A DNA stretch of 64,000 bases from Lujinxingia litoralis (GTDB lineage Bacteria > Myxococcota_A > Bradymonadia > Bradymonadales > Bradymonadaceae). Positions within the stretch are counted from its first letter, which is position 1. Every line of letters begins with the position of its first letter. This document shows, one piece after another, positions 1-9,185 of the stretch. Under the pieces are notes generated by a model. The model did no database searches. It worked only from the letters and a program-made list of their open reading frames with translations, and was not told where the DNA came from. The translations under genes and the position numbers were made by a program. The stretch is taken from positions 124,001-188,000 of the forward strand of contig NZ_QHKO01000002.1 of NCBI RefSeq assembly GCF_003260125.1. Direction: 5' to 3'.

Positions 1-487
1 TCGTGGCGCGCTGCTTACCGAGCAGGGGCGAAAAATGGCACTGCGGGTGATCCGTAATCATCGCCTCATAGAAGTGTTTCTGGTGCACACCCTCGATTAC
101 AGCTGGGACGAGGTGCATGCCGAGGCCGAACGCCTGGAGCATGCTGTCAGTGACACGCTTGTGGAGCGTATTGACTGCGCGCTGGGCTACCCCAGGTTTG
201 ACCCGCATGGCGACCCGATTCCCACTGCGGATGGCGAGATCTTGAGGCGCGAGTCCATGGCATTGAGCGCCGTGGTCGCCGGACAGACTGTGCGCGTGGA
301 GCGGGTCCTCGATCAGACTCCGGAGGTGCTTCGATACCTCGATCGCATTGGGCTGCGCCCTGGAGGGGTTGTTCGTGTCAGGGAGGTGTTGAGTTTCGAC
401 GGCCAGATGTTTTTGACGGTCAACGGCAGTGATGTGTCGGTGAGTGAGAGTCTGGCAGCCCGTATGTTGGTGACTCCGGTGGAGTAG
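1..487 (+). CDS. DtxR/MntR-family metal-dependent transcriptional regulator, C-terminal part (5' truncated)
   Basis: The reading frame is open to the left edge (codons begin at base 2), so the N-terminal winged-helix domain is outside the window. What remains starts with a 'LLTEQGRKMALRV' stretch followed by 'RNHRLIEVFLV', 'YSWDEVHAEAERLEHAVS' and 'LGYPRFDPHGDPIP', the hallmark metal-binding and dimerisation region of DtxR/MntR/IdeR repressors. A C-terminal FeoA/SH3-like segment of about 70 residues follows, ending at the TAG at 485-487. Family members sense Fe(II) or Mn(II) and repress metal uptake genes. Which metal is sensed cannot be told here. The internal ATG at 35 is not a real start because homology continues upstream of it. 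Confidence 0.9.
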   Translation, partial: RGALLTEQGRKMALRVIRNHRLIEVFLVHTLDYSWDEVHAEAERLEHAVSDTLVERIDCALGYPRFDPHGDPIPTADGEILRRESMALSAVVAGQTVRVERVLDQTPEVLRYLDRIGLRPGGVVRVREVLSFDGQMFLTVNGSDVSVSESLAARMLVTPVE

Positions 488-489
488 GT

Positions 490-921
490 GTGAGTGAGCG
501 CTATGCGTTATCGGTACGGGTCTCAAGGCCACCGCCGAGGCCCACGCTGCTCTACGATGCGACGTGCGAATTTTGCACCTACTGGGCACGCCGGTGGGCG
601 CAGAACATCGGCGCGTCATTGGCGCTGGAGGCACTTCAGCATCGGGAGGGGCGCTATCTCGAACTCAGCCAGCAAGAGCTTGAAAACGCGGTGCATCTGG
701 TCGACTCCCAGGGGCGAGTCTGGCGCGGTGCGGCGGCGGTGTTCAGGGCCGCGGCACTACGCCGACGTTACGCCATCTTCTGGTGGGGATACCGTCGGGT
801 TCCCGGAGCTCGATGGTTAAGTGAGTGGATTTATGCCTGGGTGGCGAACCACCGCATGACGGTCTCGCGTCTGACGCGTTGGATGCGTCGAGATCGTCCT
901 GATGATTCAGATGCGTGCTGA
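490..921 (+). CDS. DCC-family (DUF393) thiol-disulfide oxidoreductase-like protein
   Basis: This is a protein of 143 residues starting at a GTG two bases after the regulator's stop codon, so it is probably co-transcribed with it. It carries the DxxCxxC motif that names the DCC/DUF393 family (D23, C26, C29 in 'YDATCEFC') near the N-terminus, followed by an amphipathic region and 'FWWGYRRVPGARWLSEWIYAWVANHR', which is typical of the C-terminal half of the family. The family is predicted to have a thioredoxin-like redox role, but no substrate is established. No signal peptide or membrane segment is visible, so it is probably cytosolic. Confidence 0.72.
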   Translation: MSERYALSVRVSRPPPRPTLLYDATCEFCTYWARRWAQNIGASLALEALQHREGRYLELSQQELENAVHLVDSQGRVWRGAAAVFRAAALRRRYAIFWWGYRRVPGARWLSEWIYAWVANHRMTVSRLTRWMRRDRPDDSDAC

Positions 922-1014
922 GCTGGCAGGAAGTCGCGTTGAGTTGTAGAGAGAGCTGGGCTTTCTTAATCATGCGGCCGGAGGCCGCGGTCACCCGTGT
1001 TCAGGGGATGACGC

Positions 1015-2013
1015 ATGGTATTCGACATTGTGACACAACCGCTTCAGGAGGCGGTGCGGCGAGGACCCGAAGGGGTGCTTGACGGGAGGGCCGTTGCCGA
1101 CGCGTTGCTTGAGCAGGTTCAGAGTGCGACTCAGCAGTTGGCCAGACGTGGCATCACGCCCACGCTTGCGGTGGTGCGGGCAGGCGACGACATGGCCAGT
1201 GATATTTACGTACGCCACAAGGAGCGGGCGTGCGCCAGGGTTGGCATTGCCTTTCGCCACGAACATCTCCCCGCCACGGTGCGAGAAGATGAGATCGTTG
1301 AGGTGCTCTCGCGCCTTAATGCAGATCCGAATGTTCATGGCATCCTTCTGCAGCTGCCACTGCCCGGAGAGATGAACGGCGCCGATATTCTGACCGCCAT
1401 TGACCCTCAGAAAGATGTCGACGGCTTTCATCCGCTGAACCTGGGTGGCCTGATGAGCGGTCGCGCGGTCCTGGAGCCCTGCACGCCGCGCGGCGTGATG
1501 ACGTTGCTGAGCTCGGCCGGCGTGGAGCTGACCGGAAAACGGGCGGTCGTCATTGGTCGAAGCGTTATTGTGGGTCGACCGATGTCTTTGATGCTCGCCC
1601 GAGCCAACGCCACCGTGACGCTCTGCCACCGCCATACCCGTAACCTCGACCGGATTGTCTCAGAGGCGGAGATTCTGGTGGTAGCCACCGGTGTGGCGGG
1701 CCTGGTGAAGGGTAGTTGGGTGCGGGAAGGCGCGGTTGTGATCGATGTGGGGATCAGCCGGGTCGAGGGTAAAGTGCGAGGGGATGTGGAGTTTGAGGCT
1801 GCCCGGAAACAAGCGGCGTTGATCACTCCGGTGCCACGCGGAGTTGGGCCGATGACCGTGGCGACCCTGATGGAAAACGTCGTGCGGGCTGTCTGCGTGC
1901 GCCACGGACTTGTGGTCCGCGCCGGGGAGCTTGTTGAGGCGGCTTCGGTTGGGGTTTGCTTTGACAAAGGTGTGGGCCTCGCTCCCTGGCGAGTGCGGCC
2001 AATCTCAAGCTAA
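1015..2013 (+). CDS. folD: Bifunctional methylenetetrahydrofolate dehydrogenase / methenyltetrahydrofolate cyclohydrolase
   Basis: FolD interconverts 5,10-methylene-THF and 10-formyl-THF with NADP+, feeding purine and formyl-Met synthesis. The catalytic Lys lies in 'YVRHKERAC' (K69), the conserved Gln in 'LLQLPLP' (Q113), the Asp in 'PQKDVDG' (D134), and the dinucleotide-binding loop is 'GRSVIVGRP' (181-189). The start ATG at 1015 has an AGGGG about 7 bases upstream. At 332 residues it is longer than the usual 280-300: roughly 20 extra residues precede the conserved N-terminus and about 30 follow the last conserved helix. It precedes the glycine cleavage genes, which produce the methylene-THF it uses, so a shared C1 operon is likely. 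Confidence 0.95.
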   Translation: MVFDIVTQPLQEAVRRGPEGVLDGRAVADALLEQVQSATQQLARRGITPTLAVVRAGDDMASDIYVRHKERACARVGIAFRHEHLPATVREDEIVEVLSRLNADPNVHGILLQLPLPGEMNGADILTAIDPQKDVDGFHPLNLGGLMSGRAVLEPCTPRGVMTLLSSAGVELTGKRAVVIGRSVIVGRPMSLMLARANATVTLCHRHTRNLDRIVSEAEILVVATGVAGLVKGSWVREGAVVIDVGISRVEGKVRGDVEFEAARKQAALITPVPRGVGPMTVATLMENVVRAVCVRHGLVVRAGELVEAASVGVCFDKGVGLAPWRVRPISS

Positions 2014-2076
2014 GCACATGCTCGCAACAATGATGGACGATGATGATGCGGTCCTCGACCGCTGGACCCTGTCTGG

Positions 2077-3186
2077 ATGAAACCTATGGCTGAGAATCTT
2101 CTGAGAGTGCCGCTCCATGACCGCCATGTTGCCCTTGGTGGCCGTATGGTGCCCTTTGCTGGTTACGAGATGCCCGTGCAGTTTAGCGGCATCAAAGACG
2201 AGCATCTCGCCGTCCGAGCCGGGGCGGGCATCTTCGATGTGAGTCACATGGGGGAGGTCGAGGTGCGTGGCCAAGATGCTATCGCCGCGGTCGATGCCTT
2301 GGTCACCAACGACGTGCGGGGGCTTGTGGATGGCCAGGCGCTCTACACGACGATGTGCGCCCCTGACGGGGGAATCATTGATGACCTTATTGTGTACCGT
2401 CTGGCCCACGATCACGTCTTCATCTGTGTGAACGCGGCCAATCGCCATAAAGACGTTGCGTTCATGAAAGAGCACCTTCCGGCGATGGATGCGGTGCTGG
2501 AAGACACGTCCGACATATACATCCAGCTGGCTATTCAGGGGCCGGAGGCCGAAGCGCTTCTCTCCCCCCTGAACTCGGATGCGGAGCTGTCCGAGTTGGC
2601 GTTTTTCCGCTGCCAGTGGATGGAAGTTGCCGGCGTGCGGGCGCTGGTGGCACGGACTGGCTACACCGGCGAGGACGGCTTTGAACTCTACATCCCTCAA
2701 GGAGGGGAGGCGATCTTCGACATGCTCGTTGAGCGCTACGTGCCGGAACGTCTCGCGCTCTGCGGGTTGGGGGCGCGTGATACGCTGCGTCTGGAAGCGC
2801 GCCTGCCTCTCTACGGGCAGGAGCTCAGCACTGAGGTCAATCCTTTTGAGGCCGGGCTGGGCTGGGTGGTGAAACTCAACACCGGGCATGATTTTGTCGG
2901 AAAAGACGCGTTGATTGCCGCGAAAGAGGCCGGTGTCACGCGTCGGCTTCGAGGAGTACGTCTGCAGGGACGCGGGGTGCTGCGTCCGGGCTATCCCATT
3001 TTTGTCAACGACACCCAGGTGGGGCAGTTAACCAGCGGCGGATTCGCTCCGACCCTTGATGCAAGCATTGGCCTGGGATACATCGACATTGAGCACGCCG
3101 ATGTTTCGGCTGCCGAAGTCGAGATTCGTGGTCGCCGTCTGCCGGTAGCCCTTACGAAAAAGCCCTTTTACAGTCGTCCGCGCTGA
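2077..3186 (+). CDS. gcvT: Glycine cleavage system T protein (aminomethyltransferase)
   Basis: GcvT takes the aminomethyl group from lipoylated H protein, releases ammonia and makes 5,10-methylene-THF. The 369-residue product matches the family in length and carries the folate-domain signatures 'FAGYEMPVQF' (28-37), 'FDVSHMGE' (53-60) and 'GGIIDDLIVYR', which holds the catalytic Asp near residue 102, plus the C-terminal beta-barrel. ATG 2077 is used here; ATG 2086, three codons later, is an alternative, and neither has a clear ribosome binding site. It is followed by gcvH and gcvPA and preceded by folD. Confidence 0.95.
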   Translation: MKPMAENLLRVPLHDRHVALGGRMVPFAGYEMPVQFSGIKDEHLAVRAGAGIFDVSHMGEVEVRGQDAIAAVDALVTNDVRGLVDGQALYTTMCAPDGGIIDDLIVYRLAHDHVFICVNAANRHKDVAFMKEHLPAMDAVLEDTSDIYIQLAIQGPEAEALLSPLNSDAELSELAFFRCQWMEVAGVRALVARTGYTGEDGFELYIPQGGEAIFDMLVERYVPERLALCGLGARDTLRLEARLPLYGQELSTEVNPFEAGLGWVVKLNTGHDFVGKDALIAAKEAGVTRRLRGVRLQGRGVLRPGYPIFVNDTQVGQLTSGGFAPTLDASIGLGYIDIEHADVSAAEVEIRGRRLPVALTKKPFYSRPR

Positions 3187-3233
3187 TGGTGCGCATCATT
3201 ACCCGCGATTCATGTTCGCGCTGAGGAGTCGTC

Positions 3234-3626
3234 ATGGAACTTCCTAAAGACTACCGCTACTCAAAAGATCACGAATGGGTTTGCGACCAGGGAGATGGAA
3301 GTGCGCTGGTCGGGATCACTCACTACGCTCAGGACGCGTTGGGCGACATTGTCTTTGTCGAGCTTCCCGCCCTCGGGGCGGAGCTTCAGGCCGAGGATGA
3401 TTTCGGGGTGGTTGAGAGCGTTAAGACCGTCTCCGATCTTTATGCTCCGCTCTCTGGCGAGGTGATCGCAGTCAACGAGGACCTGGAGGATGCTCCCGAG
3501 TTGGTGAACGAGAGCCCCTATGAGAAGGGGTGGATTGTACGGGTTAAGATCAGCGACCCCTCGGAGCTGGAATCCTTAATGGATGCCGCGGGCTACCAGG
3601 CCTTTCTTAATGATGGCGAGTCCTGA
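3234..3626 (+). CDS. gcvH: Glycine cleavage system H protein (lipoyl carrier)
   Basis: This 130-residue lipoyl-domain protein shuttles the methylamine intermediate between the P, T and L proteins. The lipoylation site is K64 in 'GVVESVKTVSDLYAP', flanked by the usual conserved Gly/Glu residues, and 'KDHEWV' and 'GITHYAQDALGDIVFVELP' are typical of H proteins. A GAGGAG sequence ends a few bases before the ATG at 3234. The next gene starts two bases after its stop, which implies translational coupling with gcvPA. Lipoylation enzymes and the L protein are not in the window. Confidence 0.96.
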   Translation: MELPKDYRYSKDHEWVCDQGDGSALVGITHYAQDALGDIVFVELPALGAELQAEDDFGVVESVKTVSDLYAPLSGEVIAVNEDLEDAPELVNESPYEKGWIVRVKISDPSELESLMDAAGYQAFLNDGES

Positions 3627-3628
3627 CC

Positions 3629-4990
3629 ATGCGCTACATTCCGCACACCGCAGAAGATATTGCTCGGATGCTCCAGGCCATTGGTGTTGAGAGCATCGAC
3701 GAGCTCTTCGAGAGCATTCCTGCCGAGCTTCGGGAAAAAGCCTCCCAGCTTGAGCTTCCCCCGCCGATGAGCGAGATCGCGCTCGATAGACATCTGGGCG
3801 GACTAGCTTCCCGGAACCAGGCGGCCGATCCTTCGACGGTCTCATTGCTGGGGGCCGGGTGCTACGATCACGTCGTGCCACAGGCGATCAGCCAGCTTCT
3901 GCTGCGGGCAGAGTTTCTGACCTCGTATACGCCGTACCAGCCCGAGATCAGCCAGGGCACCACCAAGACCATCTTTGAATTTCAGTCGATGGTCTCCGAG
4001 GTGCTCGAGATGCCGATCGCCAATGCGTCGATGTACGATGGCGCACATGCGACGGCCGAGGCGGCGTTGATGGCTCAGCGGGTGAGCCGCCGCGATCAGG
4101 TCTGGGTTTCTAAGAGCGTGCATCCGGAGTACCGCGAGGTTATTGAGACGTATCTGCGCTACCAGGATGGCGTCTATCGAGAATTTGAGGTGGACGCCAC
4201 CACCGGACAGCTTGACCTTGATGATCTCAAGGCGCGCATTGAAGACCCCAAGAAAGTGGCCTGCGTAATCTTCCAGACGCCGAACTTTTTTGGCGTTCTC
4301 GAAGATCCGCGGGAGCTGGTCGCCTGGGCGCAGGAACACAAGATTTTGACCGTGGCGGCGTTTAACGAGCCTCATGCCTTTGCGCTGGCGATGCCTCCTG
4401 GAAGCGCAGGCGTTGATATCTGCGCAGGAGAGGGGATGGGGCTCGGTGTGGGCCTGAGTTACGGTGGGCCCGCGCTGGGTATCTTCGCCGCGCGCGAGAA
4501 GCATCTTCGTGCCATGCCCGGCCGGCTCTCCGGGCAGACGGTCGATGCCATGGGGCGTGAGGGCTACGTGCTCACGCTGTCGACGCGCGAACAGCATATC
4601 CGCCGCGCGAAGGCGACGAGCAATATTTGCACAAACCAGGGCTTGATGGCGCTGGCGGCGGCAATTTACTTGAGCTTGATGGGGCGTGAGGGCTTTAAGG
4701 AGCTTGCCCAACTCAATATGGCGCGGGCGCGCTATGCTCTCGAGGCCTTTGAGGAACGTGGGTTGGGTACACGTGTCTATACAGGTCCTTTCTTTAACGA
4801 GGTGGTGGTGGAGCTGGCTGCTCCAGCCAGGGAGGTGATCGACGCCTGCCTCGAACAAGGTATTATCCCGGGCTTCGATCTGGGGAGCGTCAACCCGGCC
4901 TGGAGTCACCGCATGCTGGTTGCCTGTACCGAGATGACTACGGCTGAGAGTCTGGACCGGGCGCTCGACGCAGTTGCCGCGGCGCTCTGA
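3629..4990 (+). CDS. gcvPA: Glycine dehydrogenase (decarboxylating) subunit 1
   Basis: This is the alpha subunit of the two-subunit type of P protein, 453 residues against about 450 in the family. It starts 'MRYIPHTAEDIARMLQAIG' and includes 'LGAGCYDHVVP', 'FLTSYTPYQPEISQGT', 'YDGAHATAEAALMA' and 'YGGPALGIFAAREKHLRAMPGRLSG', all typical of GcvPA. In two-subunit P proteins the PLP-binding lysine lies in the partner GcvPB. GcvPB would normally follow directly, but pgi follows here instead, so the partner must be elsewhere in the genome. The gene is tightly linked to gcvH. Confidence 0.94.
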   Translation: MRYIPHTAEDIARMLQAIGVESIDELFESIPAELREKASQLELPPPMSEIALDRHLGGLASRNQAADPSTVSLLGAGCYDHVVPQAISQLLLRAEFLTSYTPYQPEISQGTTKTIFEFQSMVSEVLEMPIANASMYDGAHATAEAALMAQRVSRRDQVWVSKSVHPEYREVIETYLRYQDGVYREFEVDATTGQLDLDDLKARIEDPKKVACVIFQTPNFFGVLEDPRELVAWAQEHKILTVAAFNEPHAFALAMPPGSAGVDICAGEGMGLGVGLSYGGPALGIFAAREKHLRAMPGRLSGQTVDAMGREGYVLTLSTREQHIRRAKATSNICTNQGLMALAAAIYLSLMGREGFKELAQLNMARARYALEAFEERGLGTRVYTGPFFNEVVVELAAPAREVIDACLEQGIIPGFDLGSVNPAWSHRMLVACTEMTTAESLDRALDAVAAAL

Positions 4991-5083
4991 GAGGGCGGGG
5001 CCGGAGCACGTTGAAGTTTCTCCTTGTCGGCATGGGACCAGTGATTAAGCTCGGCGGTCCTTTCTTACAACCCGACTCGCTAT

Positions 5084-5089
5084 GAGGAG
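5084..5089 (+). promoter_or_regulatory. Ribosome binding site that decides the pgi start
   Basis: GAGGAG lies 4 bases before ATG 5094 and overlaps codons 1-3 of a candidate start at 5082. This favours the downstream start. Confidence 0.7.
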
Positions 5090-5093
5090 ACCC

Positions 5094-6449
5094 ATGCTCA
5101 GCTATGACGCGGCTGGTCTGTTTGACGTTGAGGCAGGCCTCCCCTCCAATTTTGATGCCTCCTGGTCTAAACGTTGTCAGGCGGCGGTCGAGGCGCTTCA
5201 ACAACGCACATCCAGCGGAGAACTCGGGTTTCTGAAGCTGCCGGAGCAAAATCTCGGGCAGCTGATGACCTGGGCAGAAGGCCGCCAGGCCGAGGGGTGG
5301 ACCGACCAGATCGTGGTGGGTATCGGAGGATCAAGCCTGGGAACCCGCGCGGTGCTGGAGGCCATGGGGCCGGCCTGGATTCCGGCGATACGTACGCACT
5401 TTGCTGAGAACCTCGACCCGGTTTCATTAGAGGCTACGCTGCGTCGAGTCGACCTGGCGAGCACTCTCCTGGTGGTAGTGACCAAGAGCGGCACGACGAT
5501 TGAGACGATGAGTCAGTTGTGGATTCTTTACGACGCAATGGTCCGTCAACTCGGTCAGGTGCAGGCCGATCGCCAGGTCATTGCGATTACGGATCCAGAA
5601 CGTGGAGCCCTGCGTGCGCTGGCGCGCGAACGTGACTGGGAGACCCACGCGGTGCCGCCAAACGTAGGTGGTCGATTCAGCGTACTTACCGCGGTCTCGC
5701 TGGTGCCTCTTGCGCTGGCCGGCTATGACGTGGAGGCTCTCTTGCGAGGCGCCGCTCTGATCGTCCGTCAGGGCACCCGGGATCTGGTCGGTCTGGCACA
5801 CATCTCAGCTCAGCACATCGCCCTCTATGAGAAGGGTTTCGGCCAGATGGTGATGATGGCCTATGCGGATCGCCTTGGTGGGCTTGTCGATTGGTTTCGC
5901 CAGCTCTGGGCAGAAAGTCTCGGGAAGGCGAGGGATCGCTCGGGGCAATTGGTAAATGTTGGGATTACGCCGATTAAAGCGATGGGGGCGGTTGATCAGC
6001 ACAGTCAGGTTCAGCTTTATATGGAAGGGCCGAACGACAAGCAGCTGCTTTTTGTGGAGACCGCCTCGCACCCGGTAGGATTTCAAGTGCCGGAAAGCCC
6101 CGCGATGCCCGAGGGGCTGCGTCATCTTCAGGGGCGAGGAATCGACGAGATTCTGAGAGCGGAGGCTCGTGGTACACGCGCCGCGCTCAGCCGTGCGCAG
6201 CGGCCGACAGCGCTCTGGCGCCTGGAGTCCACCGGAGCTCCTGCCGTCGGAGGGTTTCTCATGAGCTGGATGGCGATTACGGCGCTGGCTGGTGAGTTGC
6301 TAAACATTGACGCATTTGATCAGCCCGGAGTTGAGCTCGGGAAGATCATCGCGCATGGATTGCTCGGGCATCCGAAGCACGGTCAGTTTCTGGATGATCT
6401 GGAGTCGACGCCTTCGGAGAGCCATTTTAGCCGCTGGCCCGCGGATTGA
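5094..6449 (+). CDS. pgi: Glucose-6-phosphate isomerase
   Basis: Pgi interconverts glucose-6-phosphate and fructose-6-phosphate. The protein has the SIS-fold sugar-phosphate loops 'GIGGSSLG' (about residues 75-83) and 'VTKSGTTIET', the 'NVGGRFS' segment, the PGI signature 'LWAESLGKARDRSG' with its catalytic Glu, and 'QHSQVQLYMEGPNDK'. At 451 residues it belongs to the short bacterial class. I chose the ATG at 5094: the GAGGAG at 5084-5089 sits just ahead of it, whereas the in-frame ATG at 5082 overlaps that ribosome binding site. The gap of about 100 bases after gcvPA suggests its own promoter, though I see no convincing one. Confidence 0.95.
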   Translation: MLSYDAAGLFDVEAGLPSNFDASWSKRCQAAVEALQQRTSSGELGFLKLPEQNLGQLMTWAEGRQAEGWTDQIVVGIGGSSLGTRAVLEAMGPAWIPAIRTHFAENLDPVSLEATLRRVDLASTLLVVVTKSGTTIETMSQLWILYDAMVRQLGQVQADRQVIAITDPERGALRALARERDWETHAVPPNVGGRFSVLTAVSLVPLALAGYDVEALLRGAALIVRQGTRDLVGLAHISAQHIALYEKGFGQMVMMAYADRLGGLVDWFRQLWAESLGKARDRSGQLVNVGITPIKAMGAVDQHSQVQLYMEGPNDKQLLFVETASHPVGFQVPESPAMPEGLRHLQGRGIDEILRAEARGTRAALSRAQRPTALWRLESTGAPAVGGFLMSWMAITALAGELLNIDAFDQPGVELGKIIAHGLLGHPKHGQFLDDLESTPSESHFSRWPAD

Positions 6450-6664
6450 AGAGGGCTCAATGGTGGAGGTCTTCGCTTTGCATTCGGCCGACGACTTTGT
6501 TTTAATTGCGACGGATGAATCCCGCTAACCTGCAGAGTTTGATTCCGGGCGTGCTGAGCGCTCGAACCCTGTGCAGTTCTAAGAGTCCGCGCTCACCAAC
6601 GTTGAGCGCATAGCCAACCTCGGTGGAAGCCGCCACAGCGGGTTCGGAGACGAAGAAGGCGAGA

Positions 6665-7588
6665 ATGGGTAAGGACAGCACCGTTGTCACGGTAATTAGC
6701 CAGATCCCCAAACGGGGAGCGTCGGCACGGGATGCCTGCCTGGTCGTCATCAACGGGGGTGACCTTGGCAAAAAGTACGGCCTCTCTCAGCCTTCTACCG
6801 TCATTGGGCGCTCCAGTAAGGTCGATATTCAGATCGATGAAGACTCGATCTCGCGCAATCACGCCGTGATCAATAATCTCGGAGACGAGATCATTGTGCG
6901 CGATCTGGAGTCGACCAACGGTACGTACGTCAATGATAGACCCGTACGTGAGCACCGCCTTATGGACGGCGATCAGGTGAAGATCGGGAGGACGATCTTT
7001 AAGTTTCTTTCGGGGAGCAACATCGAGGCGGCGTACCACGATGAGATTTACCGCCTGACCACGACGGACGGGCTCACGCAAGTCTACAACAAGCGCTACT
7101 TCCTCAAAGAGGCCGAGCGGGAGTTAAGTCGTTGCATTCGCTATCAGCGTGAGCTTTCGCTGGTGATGATCGATATCGATCATTTCAAGCCGGTCAATGA
7201 TACCTACGGGCATCTTGCCGGCGATCATATCCTCAAGCAGGTTGCACAGCGCATTGTGCGCTCGATCCGGCGGGACGACATCTTCGCACGCTACGGAGGA
7301 GAAGAGTTCATCCTGCTTTTGCCCGAGATCGATAAGGGGCGCGCCGTTCAGTTGGCAGAGAAGATTCGTGTTCTCATCAGCAGCGAGCCATTCACATTTG
7401 ATAATGTCGATATTCCGATCACGCTCTCCATGGGAGTGACGGATTTGCGGGAGTATCTGGCGCGGTTCGCGACGCCCCAGGAGCTTGAAATGACGGCAGA
7501 GGTCAACGCGTTCGCGTTTATCAAAATTGCGGATGAACGCCTTTATCGAGCCAAAGAGTCGGGACGAAATCGGGTGGTCGGAGACTGA
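6665..7588 (+). CDS. FHA domain-containing diguanylate cyclase (GGDEF)
   Basis: Probably makes cyclic di-GMP from two GTP. Residues about 25-115 form an FHA phosphothreonine-binding domain ('VIGRSS', 'SISRNHAVI', '[10 protein letters not shown]'), and residues about 130-305 a GGDEF domain with an intact GGEEF signature at 211-215 and '[14 protein letters not shown]' for GTP and metal binding. The RRDD at 202-205, five residues before GGEEF, fits an RxxD inhibitory site, so feedback inhibition by product is expected. It is soluble. FHA coupling suggests control by a Ser/Thr kinase. ATG 6665 is preferred over GTG 6623, because FHA homology starts well after both and a purine-rich stretch precedes 6665. 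A terminator follows. Confidence 0.92.
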   Translation: MGKDSTVVTVISQIPKRGASARDACLVVINGGDLGKKYGLSQPSTVIGRSSKVDIQIDEDSISRNHAVINNLGDEIIVRDLESTNGTYVNDRPVREHRLMDGDQVKIGRTIFKFLSGSNIEAAYHDEIYRLTTTDGLTQVYNKRYFLKEAERELSRCIRYQRELSLVMIDIDHFKPVNDTYGHLAGDHILKQVAQRIVRSIRRDDIFARYGGEEFILLLPEIDKGRAVQLAEKIRVLISSEPFTFDNVDIPITLSMGVTDLREYLARFATPQELEMTAEVNAFAFIKIADERLYRAKESGRNRVVGD

Positions 7589-7639
7589 GGCCTTGTTCTG
7601 TCAGGCGCAGCGTTTCGTGAGTGCACAGCGCGGTTAGAA

Positions 7640-7675
7640 AAAAAGGCCGGCCCCCTTTGAGGGGCCGGCCTTTTT
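7640..7675. terminator. Strong bidirectional rho-independent terminator
   Basis: A perfect 15-base inverted repeat (AAAAAGGCCGGCCCC at 7640-7654 against 7661-7675) with a 6-base loop has A-tract and T-tract ends, so it can terminate on both strands. It sits between the convergent diguanylate cyclase gene and pyk. Confidence 0.92.
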
Positions 7676-7726
7676 GGGTTCTGTCTTCGTTCCGCGACGC
7701 CTATCGCATCGGCGCCCGATGCAATC

Positions 7727-9145
7727 CTATTTCAGGCGATGAAACTTGATCAGGTTGGTCTCGGTGCCCAGGCCTGCAGGGGAGCCCATCACGACGATTA
7801 TTTCGTCGCCGGACTTTGCACCGCGCTCGCGCCGCATCAGGTCCTCGGCGCGCTGGAGCATAAGGTCGGTGCTTTCGGACATTTCGAGCAGGTAGGGCTC
7901 GACACCCCAGTAGAGCGCCATCTGCCGATAGACTTGAGGGGATGGAGTGCAGGCGATGATGGTGTTGCTCGGTCGATAGGTCATCATCAGGCGAGCGGTC
8001 GCTCCCGAGGTGGTCAGAACGACCAGACCTGAGACGTTCAGCTCGTCGGCGGCGATTGCAGCGGAGCGGGCTACGGCATTGGGGAAGGTCTTCAGATGGC
8101 TGATGGAGCGCGGCTCGGGGAGCTTGCGGAACATCTGAGAACGCTCCACCTCTTCGATGATGGAGCTCATCATACGAACGGCTTCAATGGGGTAGCGTCC
8201 CGCGGCCGTTTCCCCGGATAGCATCACGGCATCGGTTCCATCGAGAATGGCGTTAGCAACATCAGAGGCTTCCGCACGTGTCGGGCGGAAGTTTTCGGTC
8301 ATCGACTCGAGCATCTGGGTGGCCGTGATGGTCAAGCGTCCTTGCTCATTGGCCTTGGCGATGCACATCTTCTGGAGCATGGGCACTTTCTGGGGGGGCA
8401 TCTCCACACCCAGATCACCACGGGCAATCATGATGCCATCGGAGACTGCGATGATGTCATCGATTTCGGCAATCGCCTGCGGCTTTTCGATTTTGGAGAT
8501 GATCTTCACCGACTCAGCGATGCTTTCGGGCATCCGAGAGCGCAGCTGGTGGATGTCGAGCGCCGAGCGCACAAAACTCAACGCGACATAGTCGACCCCA
8601 AGCTCCATACCGAATTCAAGGTCCTCGCGATCCTTCTCTGTGAGGCTTGGTGCGGAGACCGCAGCGGTCGGCAGGTTGATGCCCTTGTTGTTTTTGAGGG
8701 TTCCCGGCACCTCCACCAGGGTGCGTACGTCATGACCCTGGACGTCGACGACCCGCAAACGAATCAGGCCGTCGTCGAGCAGTAGAATGTCGCCTGCGCG
8801 CACGTCCTGGTGCAGGGCCTTATAGGTCGTGGATACGCGCTCCTCGTTACCCTCAATATCGTCGACGGTGATGACAAATTCATCACCGCGCACGAGCTCT
8901 ACCGAGCCCGTTTCAAAGGTGCCCACGCGAATCTTCGGACCTTGAAGATCTTGGAGGATGGCAACCGGGCGCCGAAGCTCACGCGAAATCTCGCGCACCA
9001 TGGTGTAGGTGGCCCGGTGATCGTCGTGCGTTCCGTGAGAGAAGTTCAGACGGGCAACGTTCATCCCGGCCTTGATCATCTCGGCCAAAACTTCCGGGGT
9101 ATTGGAGGAGGGGCCAAGGGTACAGACAATTTTGGCGTGACGCAT
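7727..9145 (-). CDS. pyk: Pyruvate kinase
   Basis: Catalyses phosphoenolpyruvate + ADP to pyruvate + ATP. The 472-residue protein starts 'MRHAKIVCTLGPSSNTPEVL' and shows 'MNVARLNFSHG', 'LQDLQGPKIR', the active-site 'ISKIEKPQA' lysine region, 'IMIARGDLGVEMP', 'ITATQMLESM' and 'DGTDAVMLSGETAAG', covering the TIM barrel, the B domain and the C-terminal regulatory domain at normal length. It ends before the bidirectional terminator. The lipoprotein gene upstream ends 40 bases before its start, so the two may share a transcript, though a functional link is not obvious. Confidence 0.96.
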   Translation of the reverse strand: MRHAKIVCTLGPSSNTPEVLAEMIKAGMNVARLNFSHGTHDDHRATYTMVREISRELRRPVAILQDLQGPKIRVGTFETGSVELVRGDEFVITVDDIEGNEERVSTTYKALHQDVRAGDILLLDDGLIRLRVVDVQGHDVRTLVEVPGTLKNNKGINLPTAAVSAPSLTEKDREDLEFGMELGVDYVALSFVRSALDIHQLRSRMPESIAESVKIISKIEKPQAIAEIDDIIAVSDGIMIARGDLGVEMPPQKVPMLQKMCIAKANEQGRLTITATQMLESMTENFRPTRAEASDVANAILDGTDAVMLSGETAAGRYPIEAVRMMSSIIEEVERSQMFRKLPEPRSISHLKTFPNAVARSAAIAADELNVSGLVVLTTSGATARLMMTYRPSNTIIACTPSPQVYRQMALYWGVEPYLLEMSESTDLMLQRAEDLMRRERGAKSGDEIIVVMGSPAGLGTETNLIKFHRLK

Positions 9146-9185
9146 GATGACCGCAGTTGTTCAAGGAAACGAAAAGGGGACGGGC

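Noticed and set aside
35..487. Taking ATG 35 as the start of the first gene
   Set aside because: DtxR-family homology continues in frame to the left edge, so the gene is truncated by the window.
2014..2076. Possible glycine riboswitch before gcvT
   Set aside because: The gap is only 63 bases and shows no aptamer-like pairing; too short for the known fold.
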